NCBI GenBank assembly: GCA_017961115.1
Contig: JAGCXX010000200.1
Span: 1 to 44,428, forward strand
Length of the DNA stretch: 44,428 nucleotides
Direction of reading: 5' to 3'
Source of the DNA: Prevotella sp.
GTDB lineage: Bacteria > Bacteroidota > Bacteroidia > Bacteroidales > Bacteroidaceae
Below the pieces are notes generated by a model. It made no database searches and had not been told where the DNA came from. It worked only from the letters and a program-made list of their open reading frames with translations. How positions within the stretch are numbered: the first letter of the stretch is position 1; every line of letters begins with the position of its first letter. A program made the position numbers and the translations under genes. Shown piece by piece: positions 17,027 through 26,204 of this stretch.

Positions 17027-19576
17027 TTGAGACGTTTTTTTCTTATAGGACTGGTGCTGATGATGCACCTGTCAATCATCAGAGCCCAGATTACGGGTGA
17101 GATAGTGGATGCCGCCGACGGCAGCCCCATTCCTTTGGCCAGTGCCATCTACCGTGGCAACAAGAAAGCTGTAGTGAGCGATGAGGAGGGACGGTTCAGC
17201 ATTGACCGCCACAACGGCTGGCGACTCACCATCAGTTCGGTGGGTTATGTGCCGCAGGTAATCAACATCACCTCCTCCACCCCCGAGCATATCGTGGTGA
17301 AGTTGAAGTCGGACACGAAGAAATTGGACGAGGTGACCATCAGCAAGAGGCGTTCGTCGAGATACAGCCGCAAGGACAACCCCGCCGTGGAACTGATGCG
17401 CAAGGTCATAGCCGCCAAGAAGCATACCGACCTGAAGACGCACGACTTTTACCAGTACAACAACTACCAGAAACTCACCCTTGCGCTGAACGACCTCACG
17501 CCGGAGAACCTGGAGTCGAAGACGTTCAAGAAGCATCCCTGGCTGCTCAATCAGGTGGAACTGTGCCAATATAACGAGCGGCTTATCCTCCCTGTCTCCG
17601 TGGAAGAGACGGTAAAGCAAAAACTCTACCGCAAGGACCCACATACCGAGAAGGAAATCATCAAGGGAGAGACCTCTACCGGAGTGAATGACCTCATTCA
17701 GACTGGTGACATTGTCAACACGGTGATACGTGATGTCTTCACCGACATCGACATCTACGACGACCATGTCAGGTTGTTCCAGTACCCCTTCACCAGTCCG
17801 ATAGGCAAGGATGCCATCCAGTTTTATCGCTTCTACATCACCGACACGCTCTATCTGGGCGACGACCGCTGCATCATGCTCGACTTCACCCCCAACAACC
17901 AGCAGGACTTTGGTTTCAGGGGACAGATATACATCAAGGACGACTCCACCTATCAGGTGAGGCGCTGCGAACTCACCATTCCCAGGACGAGCGACGTCAA
18001 CTGGGTGGAGAACATGAAGTGCATACAGGAGTTCAATCAATTGCCCAACGGCGAGTGGGTGCTCACCATCGACGATATGTTCGTGGAACTCAAGGTGGCG
18101 AATTTCCTCTCCAAGTTCATCGTCATCCGCAACACGCGCCGCACCGACTTCGCCTTCGATGAGATAGCCAAACCGCTGCTGCGCGGCAAGAAGACAGTGA
18201 TGAAGGATGCCTACGCCCAGATGCGCGACGACTCTTTCTGGGACGAATACAGGCAGGTGGAACTGACCAAGAGCGAGAACTCCCTCGATGCGTTCATCAA
18301 GCATATCGAGGACCTGAAGGGATTCAAATATATCATCTTCGGTCTGAAGGCGCTCATCGAGAACTTCGTGGAGACAGGCGACAAGGACCATCCCAGCAAG
18401 GTGGACATTGGTCCCATCAACACCATCATCTCGCAGAATTTCTACGACAAGTGGCGTCTGCGTGCCAGTGCCCAGACCACAGCCAATTTCCATCCCCATA
18501 TCTTCCTCAAGGGATATGTGGCGCGCGGTATGGTGTCGAAGCAGAACTACTACGATGCTGAGGTCATCTACACGTTCAACAAGCCTGGCTACCTGCCACG
18601 AGAGTTCCCCAAACAGGCCATCACCTTCCAGTCGATGCGTGACGTGGCGCTGCCTTCCGACAAGTTTATCCAGACCGACAAGGACAATATGTTTACCTCG
18701 TTCAAGGTGAGCGAGATCAACAAGATGTTCCTCTACAACCGTCAGTCGGTGGCATTCGACTATGAGCAGGAATGGGGTTTCAAAATGTTTGCCGAGGCAA
18801 AGACCGAAAAGGTGAACCCCATTGGCGACATCGCATTCGAGCGTCTGTCCGACCATGAGTTGCTGCCCTCCATCCGCTATACGGAAGCAACTGTTGGTAT
18901 GCGCTATGCTCCCGGCGAGACATTCATCAACACCAAGCAGCACCGATGGCCCATCAACCTCGACGCACCGGTCTTCCGCCTGCAGCACACGATGGGCTTC
19001 AAGGGCGTGCTCGGCGGACAATACCGCTACAACTTCACCGAGGGCGAAATTTACAAGCGTCTGTGGATGCCGATGAACTGGGGCAAAATCGACACACGCA
19101 TCAAGGCAGGAGCACAATGGAACCAAGTGCCCTATCCGCTGCTTATCATGCCGGTGGCCAACCTCGGCTATATCTTGGAGGACCAGACCTTCAACCTCAT
19201 CAACAATATGGAGTTCCTCAACGACCGCTATATGTCGGTGATGATTGACTGGGACCTCAACGGCAAAATCTTCAACCGCATCCCGCTGTTCCGCAAACTG
19301 AAGTGGAGAGAGTGGATTGGAGTGCGCTGCCTGTGGGGTAAACTGACCAACAAGAATAATCCATATCTTGCTGAAAATCAAGGTAGTGATATCCTTATGG
19401 CATTCCCAGAGGGATGCTATGTGATGGACTGGAAACAACCTTATATTGAAGCTTCTTTTGGCATACACAATATTTTCAAGCTTTTGCACGTTGAATATGT
19501 AAGGCGTTTCAGTTATCTTGACTTGCCTACTGCCAACAAGCAAGGTGTGAGGTTTACCATTCGCACCACCTTCTGA
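17027..19576 (+). CDS. DUF5686 outer-membrane protein with carboxypeptidase-like regulatory domain (first of tandem pair)
   Basis: An 849-residue exported protein. A TTG start codon is inferred because it is the only one that yields a complete signal peptide (MRRFFLIGLVLMMHLSIIRA). A CarboxypepD_reg-like beta-sandwich follows (about 22-95: 'ITGEIVDAADGSPIPLASA', 'GRFSIDRHNGWRLTISSVGY'), then a long DUF5686 region with a predicted C-terminal beta-barrel ending in Phe (VRFTIRTTF), as is usual for outer-membrane proteins. The function of DUF5686 is unknown; related regulatory-domain proteins include TonB-dependent receptors. It is 18 bases before a paralogue of almost equal length. The last ~215 bases use A/T-ending codons, unlike the rest of the gene. 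Confidence 0.88.
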   Translation: MRRFFLIGLVLMMHLSIIRAQITGEIVDAADGSPIPLASAIYRGNKKAVVSDEEGRFSIDRHNGWRLTISSVGYVPQVINITSSTPEHIVVKLKSDTKKLDEVTISKRRSSRYSRKDNPAVELMRKVIAAKKHTDLKTHDFYQYNNYQKLTLALNDLTPENLESKTFKKHPWLLNQVELCQYNERLILPVSVEETVKQKLYRKDPHTEKEIIKGETSTGVNDLIQTGDIVNTVIRDVFTDIDIYDDHVRLFQYPFTSPIGKDAIQFYRFYITDTLYLGDDRCIMLDFTPNNQQDFGFRGQIYIKDDSTYQVRRCELTIPRTSDVNWVENMKCIQEFNQLPNGEWVLTIDDMFVELKVANFLSKFIVIRNTRRTDFAFDEIAKPLLRGKKTVMKDAYAQMRDDSFWDEYRQVELTKSENSLDAFIKHIEDLKGFKYIIFGLKALIENFVETGDKDHPSKVDIGPINTIISQNFYDKWRLRASAQTTANFHPHIFLKGYVARGMVSKQNYYDAEVIYTFNKPGYLPREFPKQAITFQSMRDVALPSDKFIQTDKDNMFTSFKVSEINKMFLYNRQSVAFDYEQEWGFKMFAEAKTEKVNPIGDIAFERLSDHELLPSIRYTEATVGMRYAPGETFINTKQHRWPINLDAPVFRLQHTMGFKGVLGGQYRYNFTEGEIYKRLWMPMNWGKIDTRIKAGAQWNQVPYPLLIMPVANLGYILEDQTFNLINNMEFLNDRYMSVMIDWDLNGKIFNRIPLFRKLKWREWIGVRCLWGKLTNKNNPYLAENQGSDILMAFPEGCYVMDWKQPYIEASFGIHNIFKLLHVEYVRRFSYLDLPTANKQGVRFTIRTTF

Positions 19577-19594
19577 CCAGCTGCACCATAGCCT

Positions 19595-22150
19595 ATGCCG
19601 CTGAATATAAGAACATGGCTGACTCTTTTGTTGCTCTGTTTGGCAACAACTGTCAGCGCACAACTCATGGGCGTTGTCGTCGACCGTGAGAGCGGTGACT
19701 CTATACCCATGGCAAGTCTCATCTACAAGGGACATCATGTGTCTGTAGCCTGCGATGAGCACGGGCGGTTCAGCATAGCACGCCATGAGGGATGGACCCT
19801 TACAGTGAAGGCGGTGGGCTACAAAAATGAGACGGTGACCATCAGTGCATCCACACCCCACGAACTGGTAGTGAGGCTGCGCCCCGATACCAAGAAACTC
19901 GAGGAGGTGGTGGTGAAGTCAAAACGCCGCAGCAAGTACAGCAGGAAAAACAACCCCGCCGTGGAACTGATGAAGAGGGTGGTGGAGGCGAAACGCCGCA
20001 CCGACTTGGAGAACCACGATTTCTACAGCTATGACAAATACCAAAAAATCACCCTTGCAGTCAACGATGTGACGCCTTCGGAACTGGAGGAGGTGCAGGC
20101 GAAAAACCAGCAGTGGATGCTCGACCAGGTGGAGATGTGTCCGCTCAACAACAAACTCATCCTCCCTCTCTCCGTCGACGAGACCGTGTCGAAACATATC
20201 TACAGGAAGGACCCGAAATCAGCGAAGGACATCATCACCGGACAACGCAGCAAGGGTGTCAACCAACTCATCGAGACGGGCAATATCCTCAACACCATGC
20301 TCAAGGATGCTTTCACCGACGTTGATATCTACGACGACCAGATACGGTTGCTGCAATACCCGTTCACTAGTCCGATAGGCAAGGATGCCGTGGCGTTCTA
20401 CCGCTTCTATATCGAGGATACCGTCTATGTGGGCCGCGACCTTTGCTACCACTTGCAGTTTACCCCCAACAACCAGCAAGACTTTGGTTTCCGCGGCGAA
20501 CTGTTTATTCTTGCCGACTCCTCTCTCCATGTGAAGCGTTGCAACCTGTCCATTCCCAAGCGCAGTGACGTCAACTTCGTGGAGAACATGCGTATTGAGC
20601 AGGAATACACCCAACTCGACAATGGCGAGTGGGTGCTCACCGTCGACAACATGATAGTGGAGATGGCGCTGACACAGTTTCTGAGCAAGGCGGTGGTGAT
20701 ACGCTCCACCTACCTCCACGACTATGCGTTCGACCCACTGCCCAAAAAATTGTTCAAGGGGAAGGCGAAGAAAACGGTAGACCCCTCGGCAAGAATGCGG
20801 GATGACCAGTTCTGGGGCGACTCCCGGCAGGTGGAACTGACGAAGAGCGAGTCGTCGATGGATGAGTTCATCAACAACATGACGAAAATCAAGGGCTTCA
20901 AATACATCCTTTTTGGTGCCAAGGCATTGATAGAAAACCATGTGGAGTTAGGCGGCGGTCCCGGCAAGCAGAGCAAGTTCGACATCGGCCCCATCAACAC
21001 CATCGTGTCGAGCAACTTCGTCGACGGCATCCGCTTCCGTGCGAGCGGACAGACCACGGCAGCCCTCAATCCCCATCTCTTCTGGAAAGGTTATTATGCC
21101 TACGGCCGCGACACCAAGAATCATTACTACAGTTCGCTGCTCACCTATTCCTTCAACAAGAAGAACTACCTCCCGGCGGAGTTTCCCATCCGCACCCTGT
21201 CGTTCAGCAGCGCATACGATGTGATGTCGCCGTCCGACAAATTCCTCTACACCGACAAGGATAATGTGTTCACCGCCTTCCGTTGGAAGAAGGTCGACCA
21301 GATGTATTTCTACAGCCGGCAGGAACTGAAGTTCGACTGGGAGACAGAGGGCGGTCTGCGCACCATATTCAGTGCCAAGGCGGAGAGCAACGAACCCACA
21401 GGAGAACTTGCCTTCAACCGTGTGGCCGACGGGGCACCGGTCAGCAAAATCCGCACCACCGAGGCGACGGCAACCATCATCTACTGTCCGGGCCGCACCT
21501 ATATCAACACCAAGCAGCATCGCTTGCCCATCAACTTCGACGCCCCGGAGTTTTCCATCACCCACACCATGGGATTCGATGGCTTGTTGGGCGGACAATA
21601 CCGCTACAACTTCACCGAACTGGGTATATACAAGCGTTTCTGGTTGAAGAGTTGGGGCAAGCTCGACTGTCGGATGAAGGCAGGGGCACAGTGGAACAAA
21701 GTGCCGTTCCCATTGCTCATCATGCCTCCGTCCAACCTCTCCTACATCATCGAGGAGGGCACCTTCGCGCTGATGGGCAATATGGAGTTCCTCAACGACC
21801 GCTATGCCACCATTGACCTCAACTGGGACATCAACGGCAAGTTGTTCAACCGCATCCCTTTCCTGCAGAAGCTGAAATGGAGGGAGGTGGTAGGCATCAA
21901 GGGCATGATAGGACACCTGACCGACAAGAACAATCCACGTTTGGCAGCCAATGCCAACTCCGACTACCTCTTCACCCTGCCTGCCGACACCTATCTGATG
22001 AACGGCGGCGAGCCCTATTGGGAGGTGCATGCCGGTATACACAACATCCTCAAGTTCTTTGAGATAGACTATGTGAGACGGCTCAGCTACACCGGCAACA
22101 AGGGTGCCGTGCGCCATGGCGTGCGCATCGGTTTCCAGTTTACCTTCTGA
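19595..22150 (+). CDS. DUF5686 outer-membrane protein with carboxypeptidase-like regulatory domain (second of tandem pair)
   Basis: An 851-residue paralogue of the preceding gene, collinear over its whole length. Shared blocks include 'FTSPIGKDA', 'FTPNNQQDFGFRG', 'NGEWVLT', 'INTKQHR' and 'LGGQYRYNFTE'. It has a signal peptide (MPLNIRTWLTLLLLCLATTVSA), an N-terminal CarboxypepD_reg-like domain ('LMGVVVDRESGDSIPMASL'), the DUF5686 core, and a C-terminal Phe (VRIGFQFTF) consistent with an outer-membrane barrel. The two genes are surely co-transcribed (18-base gap). Adjacent full-length paralogues point to an ancient duplication, perhaps with hetero-oligomers or divided substrate ranges; the sequence does not say which. 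Confidence 0.88.
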   Translation: MPLNIRTWLTLLLLCLATTVSAQLMGVVVDRESGDSIPMASLIYKGHHVSVACDEHGRFSIARHEGWTLTVKAVGYKNETVTISASTPHELVVRLRPDTKKLEEVVVKSKRRSKYSRKNNPAVELMKRVVEAKRRTDLENHDFYSYDKYQKITLAVNDVTPSELEEVQAKNQQWMLDQVEMCPLNNKLILPLSVDETVSKHIYRKDPKSAKDIITGQRSKGVNQLIETGNILNTMLKDAFTDVDIYDDQIRLLQYPFTSPIGKDAVAFYRFYIEDTVYVGRDLCYHLQFTPNNQQDFGFRGELFILADSSLHVKRCNLSIPKRSDVNFVENMRIEQEYTQLDNGEWVLTVDNMIVEMALTQFLSKAVVIRSTYLHDYAFDPLPKKLFKGKAKKTVDPSARMRDDQFWGDSRQVELTKSESSMDEFINNMTKIKGFKYILFGAKALIENHVELGGGPGKQSKFDIGPINTIVSSNFVDGIRFRASGQTTAALNPHLFWKGYYAYGRDTKNHYYSSLLTYSFNKKNYLPAEFPIRTLSFSSAYDVMSPSDKFLYTDKDNVFTAFRWKKVDQMYFYSRQELKFDWETEGGLRTIFSAKAESNEPTGELAFNRVADGAPVSKIRTTEATATIIYCPGRTYINTKQHRLPINFDAPEFSITHTMGFDGLLGGQYRYNFTELGIYKRFWLKSWGKLDCRMKAGAQWNKVPFPLLIMPPSNLSYIIEEGTFALMGNMEFLNDRYATIDLNWDINGKLFNRIPFLQKLKWREVVGIKGMIGHLTDKNNPRLAANANSDYLFTLPADTYLMNGGEPYWEVHAGIHNILKFFEIDYVRRLSYTGNKGAVRHGVRIGFQFTF

Positions 22151-22160
22151 TGGGCTTAAG

Positions 22161-22226
22161 GACAAGTCAGACAGGTCGGACAGGTCGGACAAGTCGGACA
22201 AGTCGGACAAGTCGGACAGGTCGGAC
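22161..22226 (+). repeat. 9-bp tandem repeat, unit GACAAGTCG/GACAGGTCG (about seven copies)
   Basis: Seven units of 9 bases plus GAC follow the DUF5686 stop by ten bases. Units differ only by A/G at position 5, except the first unit, which ends in A. The core GTCGGAC is a near palindrome around a central base. It fills most of the 106-base gap before the thioesterase gene. Read on the other strand it would encode DLS triplets, but no gene is there. Confidence 0.9.
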
Positions 22227-22256
22227 TAAAAAAAACTTTAAAAATACAATACTACA

Positions 22257-22742
22257 ATGAGAAAGATTCGAAATCCATGGTTACACAAAGAAGGCTATAA
22301 CTGCTTCGGCTGTGCGCCCGACAACCCCATCGGACTCCATATGGAGTTTTTTGAGGAAGGTGACAACGTCCTGTGTTTCTGGCGTCCTCAGGACCATTTC
22401 GAGGGATGGGTGGGCGTGCTCCACGGCGGCATCATCAGTACGCTGATTGATGAGACCGCAGGATGGGTGGTGACCCGCAAGTTGCAGGCTGCAGGGATGA
22501 CGTCGAAGCTGAATGTCACCTTCCGTAAGCCCGTCACCAGCAACGAGGTGCAGGTCACTGTGAAGGCACATCTGGCAGAGCGCCGCCGCAACCTTGCCGT
22601 CATCGACGTGGTGGTAGAGAATGCTCATGGCGAGGTGTGTGCCGAGGGACAGGCCATTTACTTCGTCATGTCGGCGGAGAAGTCGGCTGAGATGGGCTTC
22701 ATCCCCTGCGACGTGGAAGGCGACAACCTCCTGCCGTTCTGA
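22257..22742 (+). CDS. PaaI-type hotdog-fold thioesterase
   Basis: A 161-residue single-domain hotdog protein. The pattern 'YNCFGCAPDNPIGLHMEF' at the N-terminus and 'GVLHGGIISTLIDETAGW' (about residues 57-74), with the HGG turn and following Asp, are typical of PaaI-like acyl-CoA thioesterases; 'VTFRKPV' is the usual later strand. The substrate cannot be assigned. The gene stands alone between the 9-bp repeat and nhaD, with 58 bases to the next start. Confidence 0.87.
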   Translation: MRKIRNPWLHKEGYNCFGCAPDNPIGLHMEFFEEGDNVLCFWRPQDHFEGWVGVLHGGIISTLIDETAGWVVTRKLQAAGMTSKLNVTFRKPVTSNEVQVTVKAHLAERRRNLAVIDVVVENAHGEVCAEGQAIYFVMSAEKSAEMGFIPCDVEGDNLLPF

Positions 22743-22800
22743 CCAGACTTGACTACTATAAGCAAACTAATTTTAAAACAACCTAAAATAAATCTGTGTT

Positions 22801-24132
22801 ATGAGTGCTTTGACTACGGCGATAATTATCGTCTTTGTAGTGGGCTATTTGTGCATAGCCCTTGAGAGTTTGACAAAAATCAACAAGGCGGCGATAGCCC
22901 TGCTGATGTGTGTGGGATGTTGGACATTGCTGATGTTCGCCCCCGGTTCCTTTTATCCTGATGTGCCGGCAGCCGATGTGGTTCACAAGGTGTCGGAGGT
23001 AATCGAGCACCATTTGGGAGATGCGGCGGGGACGCTCTTCTTCCTGATGGGTGCCATGACCATCGTCGAGATTGTCGACTCCAATGGTGGCTTCAACTTC
23101 GTGCGCGATGCCATCAAGACACGCTCGAAGCGTAAACTGATGTGGCGCATGGCGTTCATGACTTTCTTCCTCTCGGCCATCCTCGACAACCTCACCACGT
23201 CGATAGTGATGATTATGGTGCTCCGCAAACTGGTGCAGAAGCGCAACGAGCGTCTGATTTATGCCGCCATGGTGGTAATCGCAGCCAACTCAGGTGGTGC
23301 GTTCTCACCCATCGGCGATGTGACCACCATCATGTTGTGGATTAAGGGTGTCATCACCACGCAGGGTGTGATTTCTGAGATTTTCATCCCATCGCTCGTC
23401 TCCATGCTCGTGCCGGCATTCATCTTGCAATACTCTCTGAAAGGGAAGTTCGACAAGTCGCAGAATCTTCCCCATGCTGCAGTGAGCCAGTTCACGAAGA
23501 AGCAGCGCAACATCATCTTCTGGATGGGTGTTGGTGGTTTGGTTTTCGTGCCGATTTTCAAGACGCTGACCCACCTGCCGCCGTTCATGGGCATCTTGTT
23601 GGTACTGGGCCTGCTGTGGACCACCACAGAGATTTTCCATCACAACACCGATGAGGACGACACCATGGCGAAGCGTGTGAGCGACCTGCTCTCGCGCATC
23701 GACCTCTCCACCATCATGTTCTTCTTGGGCATCCTCATGGCAGTCGCCGTGTTGCAGGAGGTGGGTGTGCTCACTGCCCTCGGAAAGTCATTGGACGAAG
23801 TGTCGGGTGGCAACCATTACTTGGTCACTGGTGTTATCGGTGTCCTCTCCTCAATCGTCGACAATGTGCCGTTGGTGGCAGGATGTATGGGTATGTATCC
23901 CGTGGCTCCCACTGGCGACCTTGCCGTGGATGGCATCTTCTGGCAACTGCTGGCCTACTGTGCCGGTGTGGGCGGTTCAATCCTGATTATCGGCAGTGCT
24001 GCCGGTGTCGTGGTGATGGGTCTTGAGAAAATCACTTTTGGGTGGTATATGAAGCGCATCTCCTGGATTGTCCTCGTGGGCTACCTGGCTGGTATGTTCT
24101 CCTATTGGCTGATAAGGATGGTGATAGCATAA
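22801..24132 (+). CDS. nhaD: Na+/H+ antiporter NhaD
   Basis: A 443-residue membrane protein with about twelve helices and the NhaD pattern: 'SAILDNLTTSIVMIMVLRKL' and 'AANSGGAFSPIGDVTTIMLW' in the first half, then 'GVLSSIVDNVPLVAGCMGMY' and 'GGSILIIGSAAGVVVMG' in the second. These are the inverted-repeat ion-transporter motifs with the conserved DN and GD residues. NhaD exchanges Na+ or Li+ for H+ across the inner membrane. It appears monocistronic, and a strong hairpin terminator follows the stop codon by six bases. Confidence 0.9.
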   Translation: MSALTTAIIIVFVVGYLCIALESLTKINKAAIALLMCVGCWTLLMFAPGSFYPDVPAADVVHKVSEVIEHHLGDAAGTLFFLMGAMTIVEIVDSNGGFNFVRDAIKTRSKRKLMWRMAFMTFFLSAILDNLTTSIVMIMVLRKLVQKRNERLIYAAMVVIAANSGGAFSPIGDVTTIMLWIKGVITTQGVISEIFIPSLVSMLVPAFILQYSLKGKFDKSQNLPHAAVSQFTKKQRNIIFWMGVGGLVFVPIFKTLTHLPPFMGILLVLGLLWTTTEIFHHNTDEDDTMAKRVSDLLSRIDLSTIMFFLGILMAVAVLQEVGVLTALGKSLDEVSGGNHYLVTGVIGVLSSIVDNVPLVAGCMGMYPVAPTGDLAVDGIFWQLLAYCAGVGGSILIIGSAAGVVVMGLEKITFGWYMKRISWIVLVGYLAGMFSYWLIRMVIA

Positions 24133-24138
24133 AAAAGG

Positions 24139-24177
24139 ACAGCCTCCATGTGATGAGCATGGAGGCTGTTTTGTTTC
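24139..24177 (+). terminator. Rho-independent terminator after nhaD
   Basis: A perfect 12-bp stem, ACAGCCTCCATG (24139-24150) with CATGGAGGCTGT (24158-24169) and a 7-base loop, is followed by a T-rich run. An A-run lies before the stem, so it may also work for the convergent minus-strand gene ending at 24213. Confidence 0.92.
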
Positions 24178-24212
24178 TTAATCAGGGGGATGGAGATTTT
24201 GCTTCGCAAGTA

Positions 24213-24899
24213 TTATTCCTCTTCTTCGTCGCAATGATCACCATCTGCTTCGTATTCTATCTTCACTGATTCTGAAAACACGGGTTTCATGCCGTCCCAT
24301 TTGAAAGAGTGAATGAAGTGTCCCTTTTCGCTGGATTCAGAAATTTGCAACTCCTTGCCTTGTTCCGGCAAATCATAGTAGAATTTCCTGTCTTCCGTCG
24401 TCCTGAAACCGTCAATAATCTGCGGTTCGGGAGTGAGGGTGTGTTTCTTCATGTCGTAGTCGTAGAAACATACGAAATGTATGTTGGGGTAGTTGTCAGT
24501 CCCACCAAAGTATATTCCGAGCAAACGGTGGCCATTTGAACGTTTCCAGTAACATGCTCTCATAAATTCATGTCGTTCAGCGTCACCCCACCAGTCAACC
24601 GAAACAAAACCGTCCTTAGGCTTGTTGTGCACAACAATTTGGTCATTGTTATAAGTGTCTCGGCCTGCCACACCTTTTTTCATCGTTTTGACAGCTGATG
24701 TCAGCATCCATGTGGGCCACTTCTTATTGAAGCAGTCAAGCATGGTGGCGAGAGAGCCATTGGGCACATTCCTCAGGGTTACATTCTCCCATTCGTTGGC
24801 TATTACTTCCAAGTCTGTTGAACCACTGAACATATTTTGACCTACTGCTGTCATACTGGAAATCAGCGTGATTAAGGTCATCAAAAGATACTTCTTCAT
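24213..24899 (-). CDS. Exported protein of unknown function with acidic C-terminus
   Basis: About 228 residues from the ATG at 24899, chosen because MKKYLLMTLITLISSMTAVGQ is a clean signal peptide; an in-frame ATG ten codons upstream adds a non-signal stretch. The mature protein begins with 'MFSGSTDLEVIANEWENVTL', has many aromatic residues in the middle ('FVSVDWWGD', 'FVCFYDYDMKKH'), and ends in a run of acidic residues (DHCDEEEE). No family is recognised. Codon use is richer in A/T than in neighbouring genes, which may indicate later acquisition. It stands alone, with a well-matched promoter upstream. Confidence 0.7.
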   Translation of the reverse strand: MKKYLLMTLITLISSMTAVGQNMFSGSTDLEVIANEWENVTLRNVPNGSLATMLDCFNKKWPTWMLTSAVKTMKKGVAGRDTYNNDQIVVHNKPKDGFVSVDWWGDAERHEFMRACYWKRSNGHRLLGIYFGGTDNYPNIHFVCFYDYDMKKHTLTPEPQIIDGFRTTEDRKFYYDLPEQGKELQISESSEKGHFIHSFKWDGMKPVFSESVKIEYEADGDHCDEEEE

Positions 24900-24942
24900 G
24901 AATAAAACGTTTTTATGGTAAAACATCATTTGTCTTTCGCCG

Positions 24943-24974
24943 CAAATGTAGTCTTATTTATTCATTCTTGCAAA
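24943..24974 (-). promoter_or_regulatory. Promoter of the exported protein gene
   Basis: On the minus strand TTTG (plus 24971-24974), a 20-base spacer, then TACATTTG (plus 24943-24950). This is an almost ideal Bacteroidetes -33/-7 pair, 43 bases before the ATG at 24899. Confidence 0.7.
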
Positions 24975-25077
24975 TAATCCTTCGTTTTTTAGGAGTGGGC
25001 AAGTGTTCACAGTCTTTTGGCATGGCAGGAGATGCACGGCAATAACCTTAAGGAGCTAGGTACCAATTCCTGTTTGA

Positions 25078-25512
25078 CTACAAACCTTCATTCAGACGCT
25101 GCCATGCACGAAGGTATTTACGCAGTCGGGCAACATCTTCATCGGTAATTTCCTTCAATCTCCTGATATCCATATTGTCCTCCAAATCAGCCTGTTTCAC
25201 CTCTTTTCCGAGAGGATTCCTGGCTGCGCGGAGTACGAAATCCTCATAGTTTTCTCCTTCTTGTTTGGTCACAGACAGAATGCCGTCGATGATTTCCTCA
25301 GGGAATCCCTGACTGCGCAGATACTCCGTTGTCACGTCAGTGTCCTCAATAGTGTCATGCAGCAAAGCCACAATCTTTGCTCTCGGGTCTTTGCATCGTT
25401 CCGCCACCCGTATGGGATGCGTCACATACTCACGTCCTGATTTGTCTCTTTGTCCCTCATGCGCACGGATGGCTATCCGAAGCGCAAGGTCGTATAATTC
25501 ATTCCAGGTCAT
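25078..25512 (-). CDS. HD-domain phosphohydrolase, RelA/SpoT (RSH) hydrolase-like
   Basis: About 144 residues. The HD hydrolase motifs of the RSH/MESH1 type are in order: 'AHEGQRDKSGREYVTHP', the metal-binding His-Asp in 'ALLHDTIEDT', and 'VKQADLEDNMD' late in the domain. It has no synthetase, TGS or ACT domain, so it is a stand-alone hydrolase, possibly acting on (p)ppGpp or a related nucleotide. The ATG at 25512 is favoured over one 24 bases upstream because it overlaps the upstream gene's stop (TGATG), the usual sign of translational coupling. Confidence 0.82.
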   Translation of the reverse strand: MTWNELYDLALRIAIRAHEGQRDKSGREYVTHPIRVAERCKDPRAKIVALLHDTIEDTDVTTEYLRSQGFPEEIIDGILSVTKQEGENYEDFVLRAARNPLGKEVKQADLEDNMDIRRLKEITDEDVARLRKYLRAWQRLNEGL

Positions 25513-26168
25513 CACTTGATTTTCGCTTTGGGGCATCTTTTGCTGATGAAATCATACACGAAGTCGAAGTCCTCGTCACAGACGTAAACGCGGTTTTTGT
25601 TGAAGGGTGCATTGACCATGATGGTGTTCATCCAGCGGAGGGCTTTCACTTTCTTGACATTGGAGAATTCGGAACTCATCGAGGTGCGGCTTGCCGCTAT
25701 CATGCCCGAACCTGCCACGCCGGGCTTGCGTGCGAATATGCCGACAAGGGCGGCGAGGCAGCCTATGCGTTCTGCTACCTTTCGGGAACGAGGCGCTTGC
25801 TCATGCACAAAGCCGTTCTCGTCCATAGTGAAATGCACGGTATATTCGCCACCAGCTATGACTGCATAAAGGAGGTATCCCAGCAAGCCGAGCACCAGGA
25901 AAATGGCTGCCATGACGCCTGTGATCTTCAGCGCAAACCCCATTTCCTCGAAATGCAGCCCCTCGGCACATGCCTGTATCATGAATAAGATGAAAGCAGT
26001 GATGAGCAACGTCATGCCCAGCATCTTATACACGTCGATAAGTACAGAGGGGTTTTTCAGCAAGTTGAGGTCATACATCCAGTGGTATTTGCCGTCCTCA
26101 TAGAGCCGCACGCGATAGTCATATTTGATTTCCGGCGTCACCGTCCTTTTTCTCTTGTTTTCTGCCAT
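25512..26168 (-). CDS. Two-TM membrane protein of unknown function
   Basis: A 218-residue protein with a charged N-terminal cytoplasmic region (MAENKRKRTVTPEIKYDY), two strong TM helices (about 49-66 and 82-103), and a soluble C-terminal half that includes a basic stretch and 'DEDFDFVYDFISKRCPKAKIK'. No family is recognised. Its stop codon overlaps the start of the HD-domain hydrolase gene by one base, so the two are co-translated; it might regulate or localise that enzyme. Downstream of its own start is a hairpin terminator belonging to the preceding operon. Confidence 0.72.
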   Translation of the reverse strand: MAENKRKRTVTPEIKYDYRVRLYEDGKYHWMYDLNLLKNPSVLIDVYKMLGMTLLITAFILFMIQACAEGLHFEEMGFALKITGVMAAIFLVLGLLGYLLYAVIAGGEYTVHFTMDENGFVHEQAPRSRKVAERIGCLAALVGIFARKPGVAGSGMIAASRTSMSSEFSNVKKVKALRWMNTIMVNAPFNKNRVYVCDEDFDFVYDFISKRCPKAKIK

Positions 26169-26204
26169 GTGTTATGAGTTGTTGGGTAGATAGTGTGATT
26201 GCAT

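Noticed and set aside
17072..19861. A 929-codon open frame on the minus strand opposite the DUF5686 genes
   Set aside because: It mirrors the DUF5686 coding frame, has no signal or domain pattern of its own (it is rich in H, V, D and G runs typical of antisense frames), and the plus-strand genes have signal peptides, domains and a paralogue.
20948..22210. A 420-codon minus-strand frame beginning with DLSDLS repeats
   Set aside because: Its repeat start comes only from the 9-bp DNA repeat, and the rest lies opposite the second DUF5686 gene with no recognisable domain.
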